Assembly (NCBI RefSeq): GCF_000203935.1 | Contig: NC_008577.1 | Location: forward strand, 4,588,001 to 4,652,000 | Length of the DNA stretch: 64,000 nucleotides | Reading direction: 5' to 3' | Origin: Shewanella sp. ANA-3 | GTDB taxonomy: Bacteria > Pseudomonadota > Gammaproteobacteria > Enterobacterales > Shewanellaceae | Shown here: positions 9,388 through 18,760 of the stretch, piece by piece | Layout: each line of letters begins with the position of its first letter | How positions within the stretch are numbered: position 1 is the first letter of the stretch | Position numbers and translations under genes: made by a program | The notes under the pieces: model-generated | The model's input: the letters and a program-made list of their open reading frames with translations, nothing else | Database searches by the model: none | Told to the model about the DNA's origin: nothing

Positions 9388-10581
9388 ATGAGCAAGAATC
9401 CGTTTCCGCCCCAGATTAAAGTAGCCGCAACTTATATGCGCGGCGGCACCAGTAAAGGGGTGTTTTTCCGTCTGCAAGATTTGCCCGAAGCAGCCCAAGT
9501 ACCAGGCCCTGCGCGAGATGCGCTGCTGCTGCGCGTAATTGGCAGCCCAGACCCCTATGGTAAGCAGATTGACGGTATGGGCGGCGCTACCTCAAGCACC
9601 AGCAAAACCGTGATCCTGTCTAAAAGTACCCAAGCCGACCACGATGTTGACTATCTATTCGGCCAAGTGTCTATCGACAAACCCTTTGTGGATTGGAGCG
9701 GAAATTGTGGCAACTTAACCGCCGCCGTTGGTGCCTTTGCCATTAGTAATGGCCTGATTGATGCCGAGCGCATCCCACAAAACGGTATCTGCACTGTGCG
9801 TATTTGGCAGGCCAATATCGCTAAAACCATTATTGCCCACGTGCCGATTACAAATGGTGAAGTGCAGGAAACCGGTGATTTTGAGCTCGATGGCGTGACC
9901 TTCCCCGCCGCTGAAGTGCAAATCGAATTTATGAATCCCGCCGCCGATGAAGACGGAGACAGTGGCAGCATGTTCCCCACGGGCAACTTAGTGGATGTGT
10001 TAGAAGTGCCGGGCATTGGCAGCTTTAATGCGACCATGATTAATGCAGGCATCCCGACCATCTTTATCAATGCCGAAGACTTAGGCTACACGGGCACTGA
10101 GCTGCAAGACGATATCAACAGCGATAACGCCGCCCTTGCCAAATTTGAAACCATTCGTGCCCACGGCGCGGTGCGTATGGGACTTATCAAGCATATTGAT
10201 GAGGCCGCATCACGCCAACATACGCCCAAAGTGGCCTTTGTGGCGAAACCCACCAGCTATGTGTCATCGAGTGGTAAGGCTGTCGCAGCAGAGGAAATCG
10301 ACCTGCTGGTTCGCGCCCTTTCCATGGGGAAATTACACCATGCGATGATGGGCACAGCAGCCGTAGCGATTGGCACGGCTGCGGCGATTCCCGGCACTCT
10401 AGTCAACCTCGCCGCCGGCGGTGGCGAGAAGGAAGCTGTGCGCTTTGGTCACCCATCGGGCACCTTACGAGTGGGTGCGCAGGCCACATTGGAAAATGGC
10501 GAATGGACAGTCATCAAAGCCATTATGAGCCGTAGCGCCCGCGTGCTAATGGAAGGCTTTGTGCGCGTACCAACGGCTTAA
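9388..10581 (+). CDS. prpF: 2-methylaconitate cis-trans isomerase PrpF
   Basis: This 397-residue protein begins with the PrpF hallmark YMRGGTSKGVFF, followed by GGATSSTSKTVIL and DWSGNCGNLTAAVG, which carry the active-site region of this diaminopimelate-epimerase-like fold. It isomerises the product of AcnD so that the next hydratase can accept it. It starts 129 bp after acnD behind a good ribosome site (ttggag). It is the last gene of the prp operon and is followed by an intrinsic terminator at 10602-10642. Confidence 0.95.
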   Translation: MSKNPFPPQIKVAATYMRGGTSKGVFFRLQDLPEAAQVPGPARDALLLRVIGSPDPYGKQIDGMGGATSSTSKTVILSKSTQADHDVDYLFGQVSIDKPFVDWSGNCGNLTAAVGAFAISNGLIDAERIPQNGICTVRIWQANIAKTIIAHVPITNGEVQETGDFELDGVTFPAAEVQIEFMNPAADEDGDSGSMFPTGNLVDVLEVPGIGSFNATMINAGIPTIFINAEDLGYTGTELQDDINSDNAALAKFETIRAHGAVRMGLIKHIDEAASRQHTPKVAFVAKPTSYVSSSGKAVAAEEIDLLVRALSMGKLHHAMMGTAAVAIGTAAAIPGTLVNLAAGGGEKEAVRFGHPSGTLRVGAQATLENGEWTVIKAIMSRSARVLMEGFVRVPTA

Positions 10582-10601
10582 GCCAAGAAAAGAGTTCAAC
10601 C

Positions 10602-10642
10602 AAAGACCTTGCTTCTCCCCCTTCCGGCAAGGTCTTTTTTTA
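10602..10642 (+). terminator. intrinsic terminator of the prp operon
   Basis: Perfect 11-bp stem AAAGACCTTGC / GCAAGGTCTTT with a 14-base pyrimidine-rich loop, followed by a run of T. It lies 20 bp after the prpF stop codon and ends the propionate operon. Confidence 0.9.
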
Positions 10643-10874
10643 TTTGTCTCACAGTGTTATCAGCTTGTGTCGACATACGGTAAAAACTGCTAAAATCCCC
10701 CCGACAGCAAATAATAACAACAAGCATTTTGCGTCCTATAAATCCGTGAATATACTGATTATTAATTTTGAAATTTAACTGAGCTGCGTCTTTCGTTGCA
10801 CTACACGCGGCATCCCCAAGGTAAATGCATAATACCTCCCAGTAATGGGTTAATGGGTTTTGATAGGGGTAATT

Positions 10875-13800
10875 TTGAGCCATCCAGTCCTTAAACTTTT
10901 CTTCGGCGCGCTCTGCTTACTAAGCTTGTGCGGGGCGCCGCTCACAGGCTCAGCATTACCTTTAAATGCGGCTAACACACAGCTGAAATTTGAACATATC
11001 CGCAGCGAAGAAGGCTTAAATCAGAATACAATTACCAGCCTGTTTATGGACAGTGCGGGTATGCTTTGGATTGGAACTCAGGACGGCCTACATAGTTACA
11101 ATGGCTATAATTTCAATCTCTTTATTCATTCGCCAAATAATCCCAGCAGCATTTCAGAAAGCTTTATTTCCGACATTATTCAAGATGCGGAAGGTTATCT
11201 GTGGATTGGCACCTTTAGCCAAGGGGTTAATCGGCTCGATCTCAATACGGGGACCTTTGAGCGCTTTGGCCTTGAACAGGGCCTAACCGATCCTAGAGTG
11301 ACCAAGCTCAATATTGTCGGCAATACGCTGTGGATTGGTACCCAAGGCGGGTTGTTTTCACTGTCGATTAAAACTCAGCGGATCACGCAAGTCTCCCTCG
11401 GCAACAGCGTCGAGCCACATATCACTAGCCTCGCCAATGTTGAAAACACCTATCTACTAGCTGGAACAAGGGCCAGTGGCACCTTTGCGCTGAGTTCAAA
11501 TGCCATCACTAGGCTGAATGTGCCGCAGGATCTGACTGCCTACCAGATTAAAGCGAATTCGACTCGCGCCATCACCTTAGCGTTGGGCAATCAGCTATGG
11601 CATTACGATTTGGTTTCACACCAAGGAAGTATTCTCTGGCAGGCAGAGGACGATATTCCTTACCTCAAGGATTTTATTCAAACACCCCAAGGACAGTTTT
11701 GGGTGGTCGGTCCCGAAGCGGGTCTTATCCAGCTAGAGCGTGAGGCGGGGCGTTTCGTTGCGGCTTACCATAAATACGATATGCAGCGTCCCAACAGTAT
11801 CAGCGACAATAATATCCTCTGTTTATTGCAAGACACCTTCGGTAATCTCTGGCTCGGGGGAAGTTATTCTGGCTTGAATAAGATCAACACCCGTCGGCAG
11901 TACTTCCAACATCTATTTGAATATACAACCGAATTACCTCAGCAGAGCAATAATATCCGCACCATTTTTCGTAGTCAGGATAAAGCACTGTGGATAGGTA
12001 CCGAGGGCGCGGGCCTCAAGCGCTTAGCCTTCAATGCTAAACAATATGAACATTACACTTCGGCTTTTGCTAAGGCACTCGGTAAAGAAACGCGCCATTT
12101 AAATCTTGTCCTGCGTGCGATCACCCAAGACAGGCAAGGAGTGCTCTGGTTTGCCAGCAATTATGGCTTAGGGCGCTTAACTCCGAGCGGTGAATTTACT
12201 CTGCTTAAGCTTACTCAAAGCCAAGATCCGGCCTCAGAAGCGAACTATATTCGTAGCTTAGAGCTGGATGCTCAGGGCCAACTCTGGGTAGCAACCTCCC
12301 ACGCCTTGTATCGAAAGGCGCTTGAAAAGGATGAGTTTACCTCTGTCCCACTCACAGATATTGAGAATTTTCATCCCACACAAAACCTACTGCTGATACT
12401 CAGAGCCGACGGCAATACTCTGTGGATTGGTTCACTCAATGGTTTAGTTAAACTCGATATGCAAACGGGTCAAGGCCAAGCCTTTTACCATGACCCAGAA
12501 AATAAAAACACCATTATTAACAATCGGATTCGAGACATTTTAGTCGCAAGTAATGGTGACGTCTGGTTCGCGACCCACGGCGGTATTAGCAGGCTATCGG
12601 CTCAAGCCGAGGATATGGTTTTTAGGGATTACACCCGCGAACAAGGCCTGCCGAGCGACACTATTTACGCCCTGCTCGAAGACGATGAGCACCATATTTG
12701 GTTCAGCAGCAATGCGGGCATCGGCAAGTTGAATCCGAGCAATGGCAAAATCATCAACTTCAACGAGCAAGAAGGTTTGCAGGCGTTAGAGTTTAACGGC
12801 GGCGTCAAACTCAAAGACAGCGATGGCGACCTCTGGTTTGGTGGCATTAACGGCATCAACCGCTTTAATCCTAAGGCGATACCCGACCAAAGAAGCGAAG
12901 CCAAAGTCGCCCTAACGGCCTATAAAATTGCGGGTAAGCGACACACTATCCTCGATCTTAGCCATCCGCCTAAAATCCTGATGAACTATGACGACCAGCT
13001 CGTCAGCTTTGAGGTCACTTCCCTCGATTTCAGTTACACGGGGAAAAATCGCTTTAGCTATTATCTCGAAGGGTTTGATAACCAATGGCATGATCTGCCC
13101 TCGGGGAATGAAATCACCTTTACCAATATCAACCCCGGCCACTATGTGCTCCATGTTCGCCATTCTTTAGAGTACAACAGCGAGGGCAGCTATGCGCTGC
13201 TGGTCGATTTAACGGTCAAAGCGCCCTTCTATCGCTCGCAAATTGCCTATGCACTCTATGTCCTGCTAGCACTTGGTCTAATGGGCTGGATAGTGTTGTG
13301 GCGTAAACAGAAGCGCGAACAGCAACAAGAGTTTGAAACCAGCATCCGTGCCTCTGAAGAACGACTCAAACTGGCACTGTGGGCCTCGGGCGATGGCATG
13401 TGGGACTGGAATATCCAAGAACAGCAGGTCTATCGTACTCATACGGATATTCCGGTTTCCCAGTGGAGCAGCCATACGCTGCTGCACGACAATGCCCACC
13501 CAGAGGATAGAGAGCGCTTTAAACAAGTCTTGACCGACCATTTACAAGGGCACACACCGTTTTTTGAAATGGAATATCGCATCGAGCACTCACCGGGCAA
13601 CTGGCTGTGGATCCTCGAGCGCGGCAAAGTGGTTGAGACCAATAACCAGGAACAGCCCATGCGGATGACGGGCACCACCCGTAATATCACCTCCCGCAAG
13701 CTGATCGAGAATGAGCTGGTGCTCTCCTCCCAAGTGCTTAACAGCATGAACGAAGCCGTTGTGGTAGCAGGTTTAGACTATCGTATCCGCTCGGTAAACC

Positions 13801-15377
13801 CCGCCTTTAGCGCGATTACCGGATATTCGGAGCGGCAAATCAGTGATAAATATTTAATTCACTTAGCCTACAGCCGGCAGCAGCGAGATCTGTTCAACAG
13901 TATTGAGCAGCAACTGCTACGCCATAAACATTGGGCGGGTGAAATTTGGATCCGCAACAGGGCGCGTAAGGCGATTCTGGTGTGGCTTGAGATCAACCAA
14001 GTGATCGATGTAAAAGGCGAAACTAGCCACTTTGTGGCGGTGTTTACCGATATCACAGAGCGTAAAAAGGCCGAAGAGGATCTCCGCTTCCTTGCCAGTT
14101 TCGACACCTTGACTGGACTGCCGAATCGCACCTTATTCCAAGACAGGCTCAATCACGCCATATCCCAAGCCCATAGGTCAAATAATATCGTCGCACTGCT
14201 ATTTTTAGATCTCGACCGCTTTAAACATATTAATGACTCTATGGGGCACCATATTGGCGATCTGTTACTCAAAGCCGTGGCCCACAGACTGCAAAATGCC
14301 GTTCGCGAAGGGGACACTGTGGCCCGCTTAGGTGGCGATGAATTTACCATTATTTTGGAAGGCGTGGCGAAAACCAAAGCGGCGACGCTGATCTCCGAGA
14401 AAGTGCTTAAAGCCTTCCAAGCTCCCTTCTTACTCGATGATAAGTCCCTAACCATTTCAACCTCAATTGGTATCAGCCTGTATCCCAACGATGCGGAAGA
14501 TGTGGATTCGCTGATTAAGTTTGCCGACACTGCCATGTACCACGCTAAGGCGCTCGGGCGGAATAACTTCCAGTTTTACACTAATAAACTCAATGAGATG
14601 GCAACACGCCATGTGCAACTCGAGGCGGGGCTTAAGCAGGCTATTTCTCGCAACGAGTTAAGCTTGGTATATCAGCCAAAATTCTGTCTGCGCAAAGGTT
14701 CTCTGACCGGACTCGAGGCGCTGCTGCGCTGGCATCATTCCGAACTAGGTCCAATCTCGCCCGCCGAGTTTATTCCGCTGGCGGAGGAAACCGGCATCAT
14801 TAACCAAATTGGCCATTGGGTGATCAACCACGCTTGCCAGCAACTCGCTGAGTGGAATGAGCTAGGTTTTGGCGATATCAGCATGGCGGTGAACCTTTCG
14901 GCCAGGCAGTTGAAGGCCGATATTATTTCGACCATCGAAGTGGCTCTCTCGGTATCAGGTTTACCCGCCAAGGCGCTCGAGCTGGAGTTAACCGAGTCGA
15001 TGATCATGGGTAATCCGCAGGAGTCGGTTAATATCCTCTCGAAACTCAAGGCACTAGGTTTAACCATCGCGGTGGATGATTTCGGTACTGGCTACTCGAG
15101 CCTGAGTTATCTTAAACGTTTCCCTATCGACACCTTAAAAATCGACCGTGAGTTTGTGCGCGACATTACCAACGACCCCGACGATGCAGCCATTACCAGC
15201 GCGATTATCGCCCTCGCCCACAGCCTAGAGTTAAATGTGGTGGCGGAAGGGGTCGAAACCCAAGAGCAGCTGAACTTCTTGGCGCTACAAGGTTGCGATC
15301 AAGTACAGGGCTTCCTGTTGAGTAAACCACTCAGCGCCCAAGATTGCTTAGCACTGTTGCAACAACGGATAAAATAA
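10875..15377 (+). CDS. two-component-propeller sensor with PAS, GGDEF and EAL domains
   Basis: A very large cyclic-di-GMP enzyme and sensor of about 1500 residues. After a signal-like hydrophobic N-terminus come many Reg_prop repeats (LWIGTQDGL, LWIGTEGAGLKRL and similar, to about residue 650), forming a predicted periplasmic double beta-propeller, then a Y_Y_Y domain and one membrane segment near residue 800 (LYVLLALGLMGWIVLW). The cytoplasmic half holds two PAS/PAC units, a GGDEF domain with intact RLGGDEF near residue 1150, and an EAL domain with LTGLEALLRW near residue 1277. I prefer the TTG at 10875, because AGGGG lies 6 bases upstream; a TTG at 10860 lacks this. It probably senses an external signal and makes or degrades c-di-GMP. 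A bidirectional terminator follows. Confidence 0.88.
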   Translation: MSHPVLKLFFGALCLLSLCGAPLTGSALPLNAANTQLKFEHIRSEEGLNQNTITSLFMDSAGMLWIGTQDGLHSYNGYNFNLFIHSPNNPSSISESFISDIIQDAEGYLWIGTFSQGVNRLDLNTGTFERFGLEQGLTDPRVTKLNIVGNTLWIGTQGGLFSLSIKTQRITQVSLGNSVEPHITSLANVENTYLLAGTRASGTFALSSNAITRLNVPQDLTAYQIKANSTRAITLALGNQLWHYDLVSHQGSILWQAEDDIPYLKDFIQTPQGQFWVVGPEAGLIQLEREAGRFVAAYHKYDMQRPNSISDNNILCLLQDTFGNLWLGGSYSGLNKINTRRQYFQHLFEYTTELPQQSNNIRTIFRSQDKALWIGTEGAGLKRLAFNAKQYEHYTSAFAKALGKETRHLNLVLRAITQDRQGVLWFASNYGLGRLTPSGEFTLLKLTQSQDPASEANYIRSLELDAQGQLWVATSHALYRKALEKDEFTSVPLTDIENFHPTQNLLLILRADGNTLWIGSLNGLVKLDMQTGQGQAFYHDPENKNTIINNRIRDILVASNGDVWFATHGGISRLSAQAEDMVFRDYTREQGLPSDTIYALLEDDEHHIWFSSNAGIGKLNPSNGKIINFNEQEGLQALEFNGGVKLKDSDGDLWFGGINGINRFNPKAIPDQRSEAKVALTAYKIAGKRHTILDLSHPPKILMNYDDQLVSFEVTSLDFSYTGKNRFSYYLEGFDNQWHDLPSGNEITFTNINPGHYVLHVRHSLEYNSEGSYALLVDLTVKAPFYRSQIAYALYVLLALGLMGWIVLWRKQKREQQQEFETSIRASEERLKLALWASGDGMWDWNIQEQQVYRTHTDIPVSQWSSHTLLHDNAHPEDRERFKQVLTDHLQGHTPFFEMEYRIEHSPGNWLWILERGKVVETNNQEQPMRMTGTTRNITSRKLIENELVLSSQVLNSMNEAVVVAGLDYRIRSVNPAFSAITGYSERQISDKYLIHLAYSRQQRDLFNSIEQQLLRHKHWAGEIWIRNRARKAILVWLEINQVIDVKGETSHFVAVFTDITERKKAEEDLRFLASFDTLTGLPNRTLFQDRLNHAISQAHRSNNIVALLFLDLDRFKHINDSMGHHIGDLLLKAVAHRLQNAVREGDTVARLGGDEFTIILEGVAKTKAATLISEKVLKAFQAPFLLDDKSLTISTSIGISLYPNDAEDVDSLIKFADTAMYHAKALGRNNFQFYTNKLNEMATRHVQLEAGLKQAISRNELSLVYQPKFCLRKGSLTGLEALLRWHHSELGPISPAEFIPLAEETGIINQIGHWVINHACQQLAEWNELGFGDISMAVNLSARQLKADIISTIEVALSVSGLPAKALELELTESMIMGNPQESVNILSKLKALGLTIAVDDFGTGYSSLSYLKRFPIDTLKIDREFVRDITNDPDDAAITSAIIALAHSLELNVVAEGVETQEQLNFLALQGCDQVQGFLLSKPLSAQDCLALLQQRIK

Positions 15378-15388
15378 AACCAGATAAA

Positions 15389-15417
15389 AAATAAGGCTCC
15401 CTAAAGGAGCCTTATTT
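15389..15417. terminator. bidirectional intrinsic terminator
   Basis: Perfect 12-bp stem AAATAAGGCTCC / GGAGCCTTATTT with loop CTAAA. A-runs on one side and T-runs on the other let it serve both the GGDEF/EAL gene on the plus strand and ilvE on the minus strand. Confidence 0.9.
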
Positions 15418-15435
15418 CATTGAATCATTTCACGA

Positions 15436-16527
15436 TTAAGGTGCGACACGCTCAACACGTTTCACCCAGCCATCCGGGCCTTGGATATGGCCTTTCTGGA
15501 TATCGGTGTACAACTTGTAGATACGCTGAATATGCTCACCCACTTCACCGTTGCCCACGGTCACCACTCGGCCATCTTCAAAAATATAGGAACCGACAGC
15601 AGATACCACGGCAGCTGTACCAAAACCACCCGCTTCGATAATCTCACCGGATTCTATATCGGCGATAAACTTATCCAGCATAACAGTCTCTTGGCGCACT
15701 TCGCAGCCGAGTAACTCACCCAGCTCCATAATGGATTGCGAGGTAATGGATTTTAAGATGGTATCTGTGAAGGTTGGGATGATCACTGTGCCGTCTTTCA
15801 GAATGTGGAAGTGGTTCATGGCGCCCGCTTCTTCAATCTGTTGGTTGTTCGCATCTAAATACAGCACCTGTGATGCACCAAACTGCGCGGCAGCTTTACC
15901 GGCACGCAATGAGGCAGCATAGTTACCCGCCGCTTTAGAGGCGCCAGTACCACCCGATACGGCGCGATGGTAAGTCTTGCTGATCAGCAGACGAATACCT
16001 TTATTCACACCCGCCGCGTAGTAAGCACCACTTGGGCTTAACACCACGCAGAATGTGTAGCGCGTACTTGGACTCACAGACAGACGGTCTTCGGTCGCAA
16101 AAATAAAGGGGCGAATGTATAAACAGGCACCTTCTTGCATCGGGAACCAGAGACGGTCTACGTCGATCAAGGCGTTGATCGCATCGATTTGCATCTGCTC
16201 ATCGATATTAGGAATACAGACAATATCCGCAGAACGATTCATACGCTCGGCGTTTTTGTTGATACGGAAAGTGTAAATTTCGCCATCTTCATGCATAAAG
16301 GCCTTAGCGCCTTCGAAGATTGACTGACCATAATGCAGGGCCATCGCACCCGGCGCCATTTCAAACGGACCGTAGGGCACAATACGTGGATCGCGCCATT
16401 CACCATCGCGATAATCCATTAAAAACATATGATCGGTTCTGAGGCTACCGAAGCCCACATTTCCTTCGGGCTTGAATTGCTCAGTACGGCGTTCGGACGC
16501 AGGTTTTAAATCGTATTTTATTTCCAT
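15436..16527 (-). CDS. ilvE: branched-chain amino acid aminotransferase
   Basis: A PLP fold-type IV aminotransferase of 363 residues that transfers amino groups between glutamate and the keto acids of leucine, isoleucine and valine. Visible landmarks are LHYGQSIFEGAKAF near residue 66, GGTGASKAAGNYAAS with the PLP lysine near residue 200, and IIEAGGFGTAAVVS near residue 300. The length and pattern fit the larger BCAT subgroup rather than the 309-residue enterobacterial IlvE. It stands alone, convergent with the GGDEF/EAL gene. Confidence 0.93.
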   Translation of the reverse strand: MEIKYDLKPASERRTEQFKPEGNVGFGSLRTDHMFLMDYRDGEWRDPRIVPYGPFEMAPGAMALHYGQSIFEGAKAFMHEDGEIYTFRINKNAERMNRSADIVCIPNIDEQMQIDAINALIDVDRLWFPMQEGACLYIRPFIFATEDRLSVSPSTRYTFCVVLSPSGAYYAAGVNKGIRLLISKTYHRAVSGGTGASKAAGNYAASLRAGKAAAQFGASQVLYLDANNQQIEEAGAMNHFHILKDGTVIIPTFTDTILKSITSQSIMELGELLGCEVRQETVMLDKFIADIESGEIIEAGGFGTAAVVSAVGSYIFEDGRVVTVGNGEVGEHIQRIYKLYTDIQKGHIQGPDGWVKRVERVAP

Positions 16528-16683
16528 CGCATACCACCTTGATTACTGAACAAGCAGACTAGGTAGCGGCAGGAATAAAGTCAATAGGTGAGATTCATCT
16601 AAAAGTCTTAGCCGATAAAATAAGCGGTTAAAAAGATGTCTTAACAACTTGCCGTTAGGGCAAATCGCTTCATTTGCCTCCCC

Positions 16684-17499
16684 TTATTGACTTTGAATTT
16701 CGTCATGCGGCGCCTCAAGCCAGCCGCCCACGGCTTGTATAGGTTCTTCATTTAGCGTTAACCAGGCCACCCACGCCAAACGAGGCGCGTTAAACGCTGA
16801 TGCGGGAATGGCATCTAGGGATTGGGTAAACTGCAGCGTAGGGTCTTTGGCGCCCGCAAACAAAGCCGTCGCGGGCAAAGATTGCAAACTCAGCACCACA
16901 AAATCATGGGGTAATTGTTTATGGCGATTCTCGCCGCGCTTTATCTCAGTCGTAAACCCCGAACCGACCAAGGCCAAGTGCAAACGCGCTCGATGTAAGT
17001 CTTTATCCTGCGCCCAACTGGGCTGCGGTGCAAAACTCGCCTCAAGTTGCTGATTGGCGATGCGCACCTTAAGCACACCGACCTCAGGCTGAGGCATAGC
17101 AAATATCCCGTTTAACTCACCCGAGAACCAACCACGACACTCCTTAGCATTAATCACAAACTGTGGCGTATACACTTGCCGCGTATGCTTTTGGTTTAAA
17201 TGCTGATATTGGCGCTCACTGAAAGCCCTTTGGCCAAAAATATCCTTCCACCCGAGGTAATCCCAATAGGTCACATGAAAGGCTAACGGAAAATATTTCT
17301 GCCATAGGTCGGTCTTATTAAATTGCTCAGCTAACCAAGCTTCAGCGGGCGGGCAACTACTGCAGCCCTGTGACGTATAAAGTTCGATAATATAGGGGCG
17401 AGCCACGGTACTCTGCGCTTCAAAAGGTGCCAAGGTTTGAGCAAGCACGGGTTGCAACAGCTGCCAGAAAAAAATACTCGCTAATAGGATGCGTTTCAT
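16684..17499 (-). CDS. DUF1223 periplasmic thioredoxin-like protein
   Basis: The predicted start is the ATG at 17499, preceded by a strong ribosome site (ggaggaga) and giving a signal peptide (MKRILLASIFFWQLLQPVLA). The mature part opens with IELYTSQGCSSCPPAEAWL, a CxxC-like cysteine pair at the position expected for a thioredoxin-like fold, and has the family motif HVTYWDYLGWKD. DUF1223 proteins are secreted and of unknown function; a redox role is inferred from the fold only. The gene is divergent from rof, with about 70 bp between the starts. Confidence 0.85.
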   Translation of the reverse strand: MKRILLASIFFWQLLQPVLAQTLAPFEAQSTVARPYIIELYTSQGCSSCPPAEAWLAEQFNKTDLWQKYFPLAFHVTYWDYLGWKDIFGQRAFSERQYQHLNQKHTRQVYTPQFVINAKECRGWFSGELNGIFAMPQPEVGVLKVRIANQQLEASFAPQPSWAQDKDLHRARLHLALVGSGFTTEIKRGENRHKQLPHDFVVLSLQSLPATALFAGAKDPTLQFTQSLDAIPASAFNAPRLAWVAWLTLNEEPIQAVGGWLEAPHDEIQSQ

Positions 17500-17569
17500 A
17501 ATTTCTCCTCCCTCAATAGAGAAGAAGACCTTGAATCGCATCCAAATCATTCACACCAGAGGAAAGATG

Positions 17570-17836
17570 ATGTCTGACTACAAAATGATCCCCTGTGCCC
17601 ACTACGACTACCTTGAGCTAGCTTGTATGCACGGCTATCGCCTCGACATTGAGCTGCAGGACGGCAGCCTATGCCAAGCACGGGCAATTACGACCCAGAC
17701 CCACGCCGATAAGACCGAATGGCTGGTCGTCGAACATCAAGCTGGCCAGCAAACACTGCGGCTAGATAGCATTATCGCCATCACGCCCACGGATCCCCAT
17801 GCCAGTTTTGGCCGTGTTATGATTGCGAGCTGGTAG
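17570..17836 (+). CDS. rof: Rho-binding antiterminator (Rof/YaeO family)
   Basis: This 88-residue protein matches the YaeO/Rof fold: MIPCAHYDYLELACMHGYRLDIEL followed by a small beta-barrel with CQARAITTQT and LRLDSIIAI. Rof binds Rho and blocks its RNA-loading site, reducing Rho-dependent termination. I start it at the ATG at 17570; the adjacent ATG at 17567 is equally possible, with AGAGGAAA just upstream. The protein ends in SFGRVMIAS. It is followed 17 bp later by a small unknown gene in the same direction, so they are probably co-transcribed. Confidence 0.85.
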   Translation: MSDYKMIPCAHYDYLELACMHGYRLDIELQDGSLCQARAITTQTHADKTEWLVVEHQAGQQTLRLDSIIAITPTDPHASFGRVMIASW

Positions 17837-17853
17837 TAAAGGAGCATAAATAA

Positions 17854-18189
17854 ATGACAAGGATGATACTGTTACTGGAATTAGGCGATTGGACTGGTGG
17901 TCACCACGGCCAATCCCCCTACTTGGTGGAGTTTGATAGCGAGCGACTCGATTCCCCCTTTGACGTCAGCGAAGGTTGGGGACACGGATTAGGCGGTAGC
18001 CGTTATTCGTTGGCACGGTTTGTCGAAACCGAGGATTATCATCAACTCAAACTTCACGCACCTTGGGCCGTGAGCATCATAGCGCAAGGTTTACCAACGC
18101 TGGATATTGAGGCCATCTCCCAAGCCTTGCTGGCGCAGTATGCATCAAACAGCCCACATATTCCGGCAAACTTAGCCCACTATTTCTAA
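17854..18189 (+). CDS. hypothetical protein downstream of rof
   Basis: An unrecognised 111-residue soluble protein with no signal peptide. It starts 17 bp after rof behind AAAGGAG and shares its transcript. It is rich in glycine and histidine near the start (GDWTGGHHGQSPY) and contains GWGHGLGGSRYSLARF near residue 45, which looks like a structured loop. Codon use resembles its chromosomal neighbours, so it is likely a genuine resident gene. No function can be assigned. Confidence 0.65.
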   Translation: MTRMILLLELGDWTGGHHGQSPYLVEFDSERLDSPFDVSEGWGHGLGGSRYSLARFVETEDYHQLKLHAPWAVSIIAQGLPTLDIEAISQALLAQYASNSPHIPANLAHYF

Positions 18190-18347
18190 CTGAAGAGCTT
18201 GTGCTAGTTAAAGATCGCGCTCTAATGGAAGGTCGCGTTGCGTAACCTTGTTACGGTAGATTTGCCGCAGCATTTAGGCTGCTATGGTTGAGGGCGTGTA
18301 AAGCCAAGTTCAACTTAGCTTTACTACTTACTGAGATAAGAAGCGAA

Positions 18348-18704
18348 TTACGCCTTAGCGACCGCTGCAATCACAGAAACTTCAACCAGATATTCAGGCT
18401 CGGCAATCGCTGCCTGCACACAGGCACGGGCTGGCGCATGTCCCTGTGGCACCCAAGCATCCCAAACGGCATTCATAGCATCGTAGTCATTCATATCTTT
18501 TAAATAGATAGTGGCTGACAACAAGTGCTCCCGAGAACTGCCCGCCTGCGCTAACAGGGTGTCGACTTCCTCTAGCATAGTCATCGTTTGTTCGGTGATG
18601 TTTTGATACTTATCCTTTGCCACTTGGCCACATAAGTACACTGTGCCTTGGTGGATCACTATGCTGCTCATACGTGTACCAACATCTAAACGGGTAATGC
18701 TCAT
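18348..18704 (-). CDS. RidA/YjgF/YER057c family protein
   Basis: A 118-residue member of the RidA superfamily, small trimeric proteins that hydrolyse reactive enamine/imine intermediates made by PLP enzymes. Visible are the VYLCGQVAKD strand, the LLSATIYLKDMNDYDAMNAVWDAWV segment, and the C-terminal PARACVQAAIAEPEYLVEVSVIAAV with the arginine that binds the carboxylate of the substrate (near residue 93). It is transcribed in the same direction as the upstream NhaC gene but 56 bp apart. Paralogues are common, so the exact substrate is unclear. Confidence 0.88.
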   Translation of the reverse strand: MSITRLDVGTRMSSIVIHQGTVYLCGQVAKDKYQNITEQTMTMLEEVDTLLAQAGSSREHLLSATIYLKDMNDYDAMNAVWDAWVPQGHAPARACVQAAIAEPEYLVEVSVIAAVAKA

Positions 18705-18760
18705 AGGGATAATCTCTTAAATCAAATGGTTAATTCTGCGGACATTCTACCCCGAAAGAC

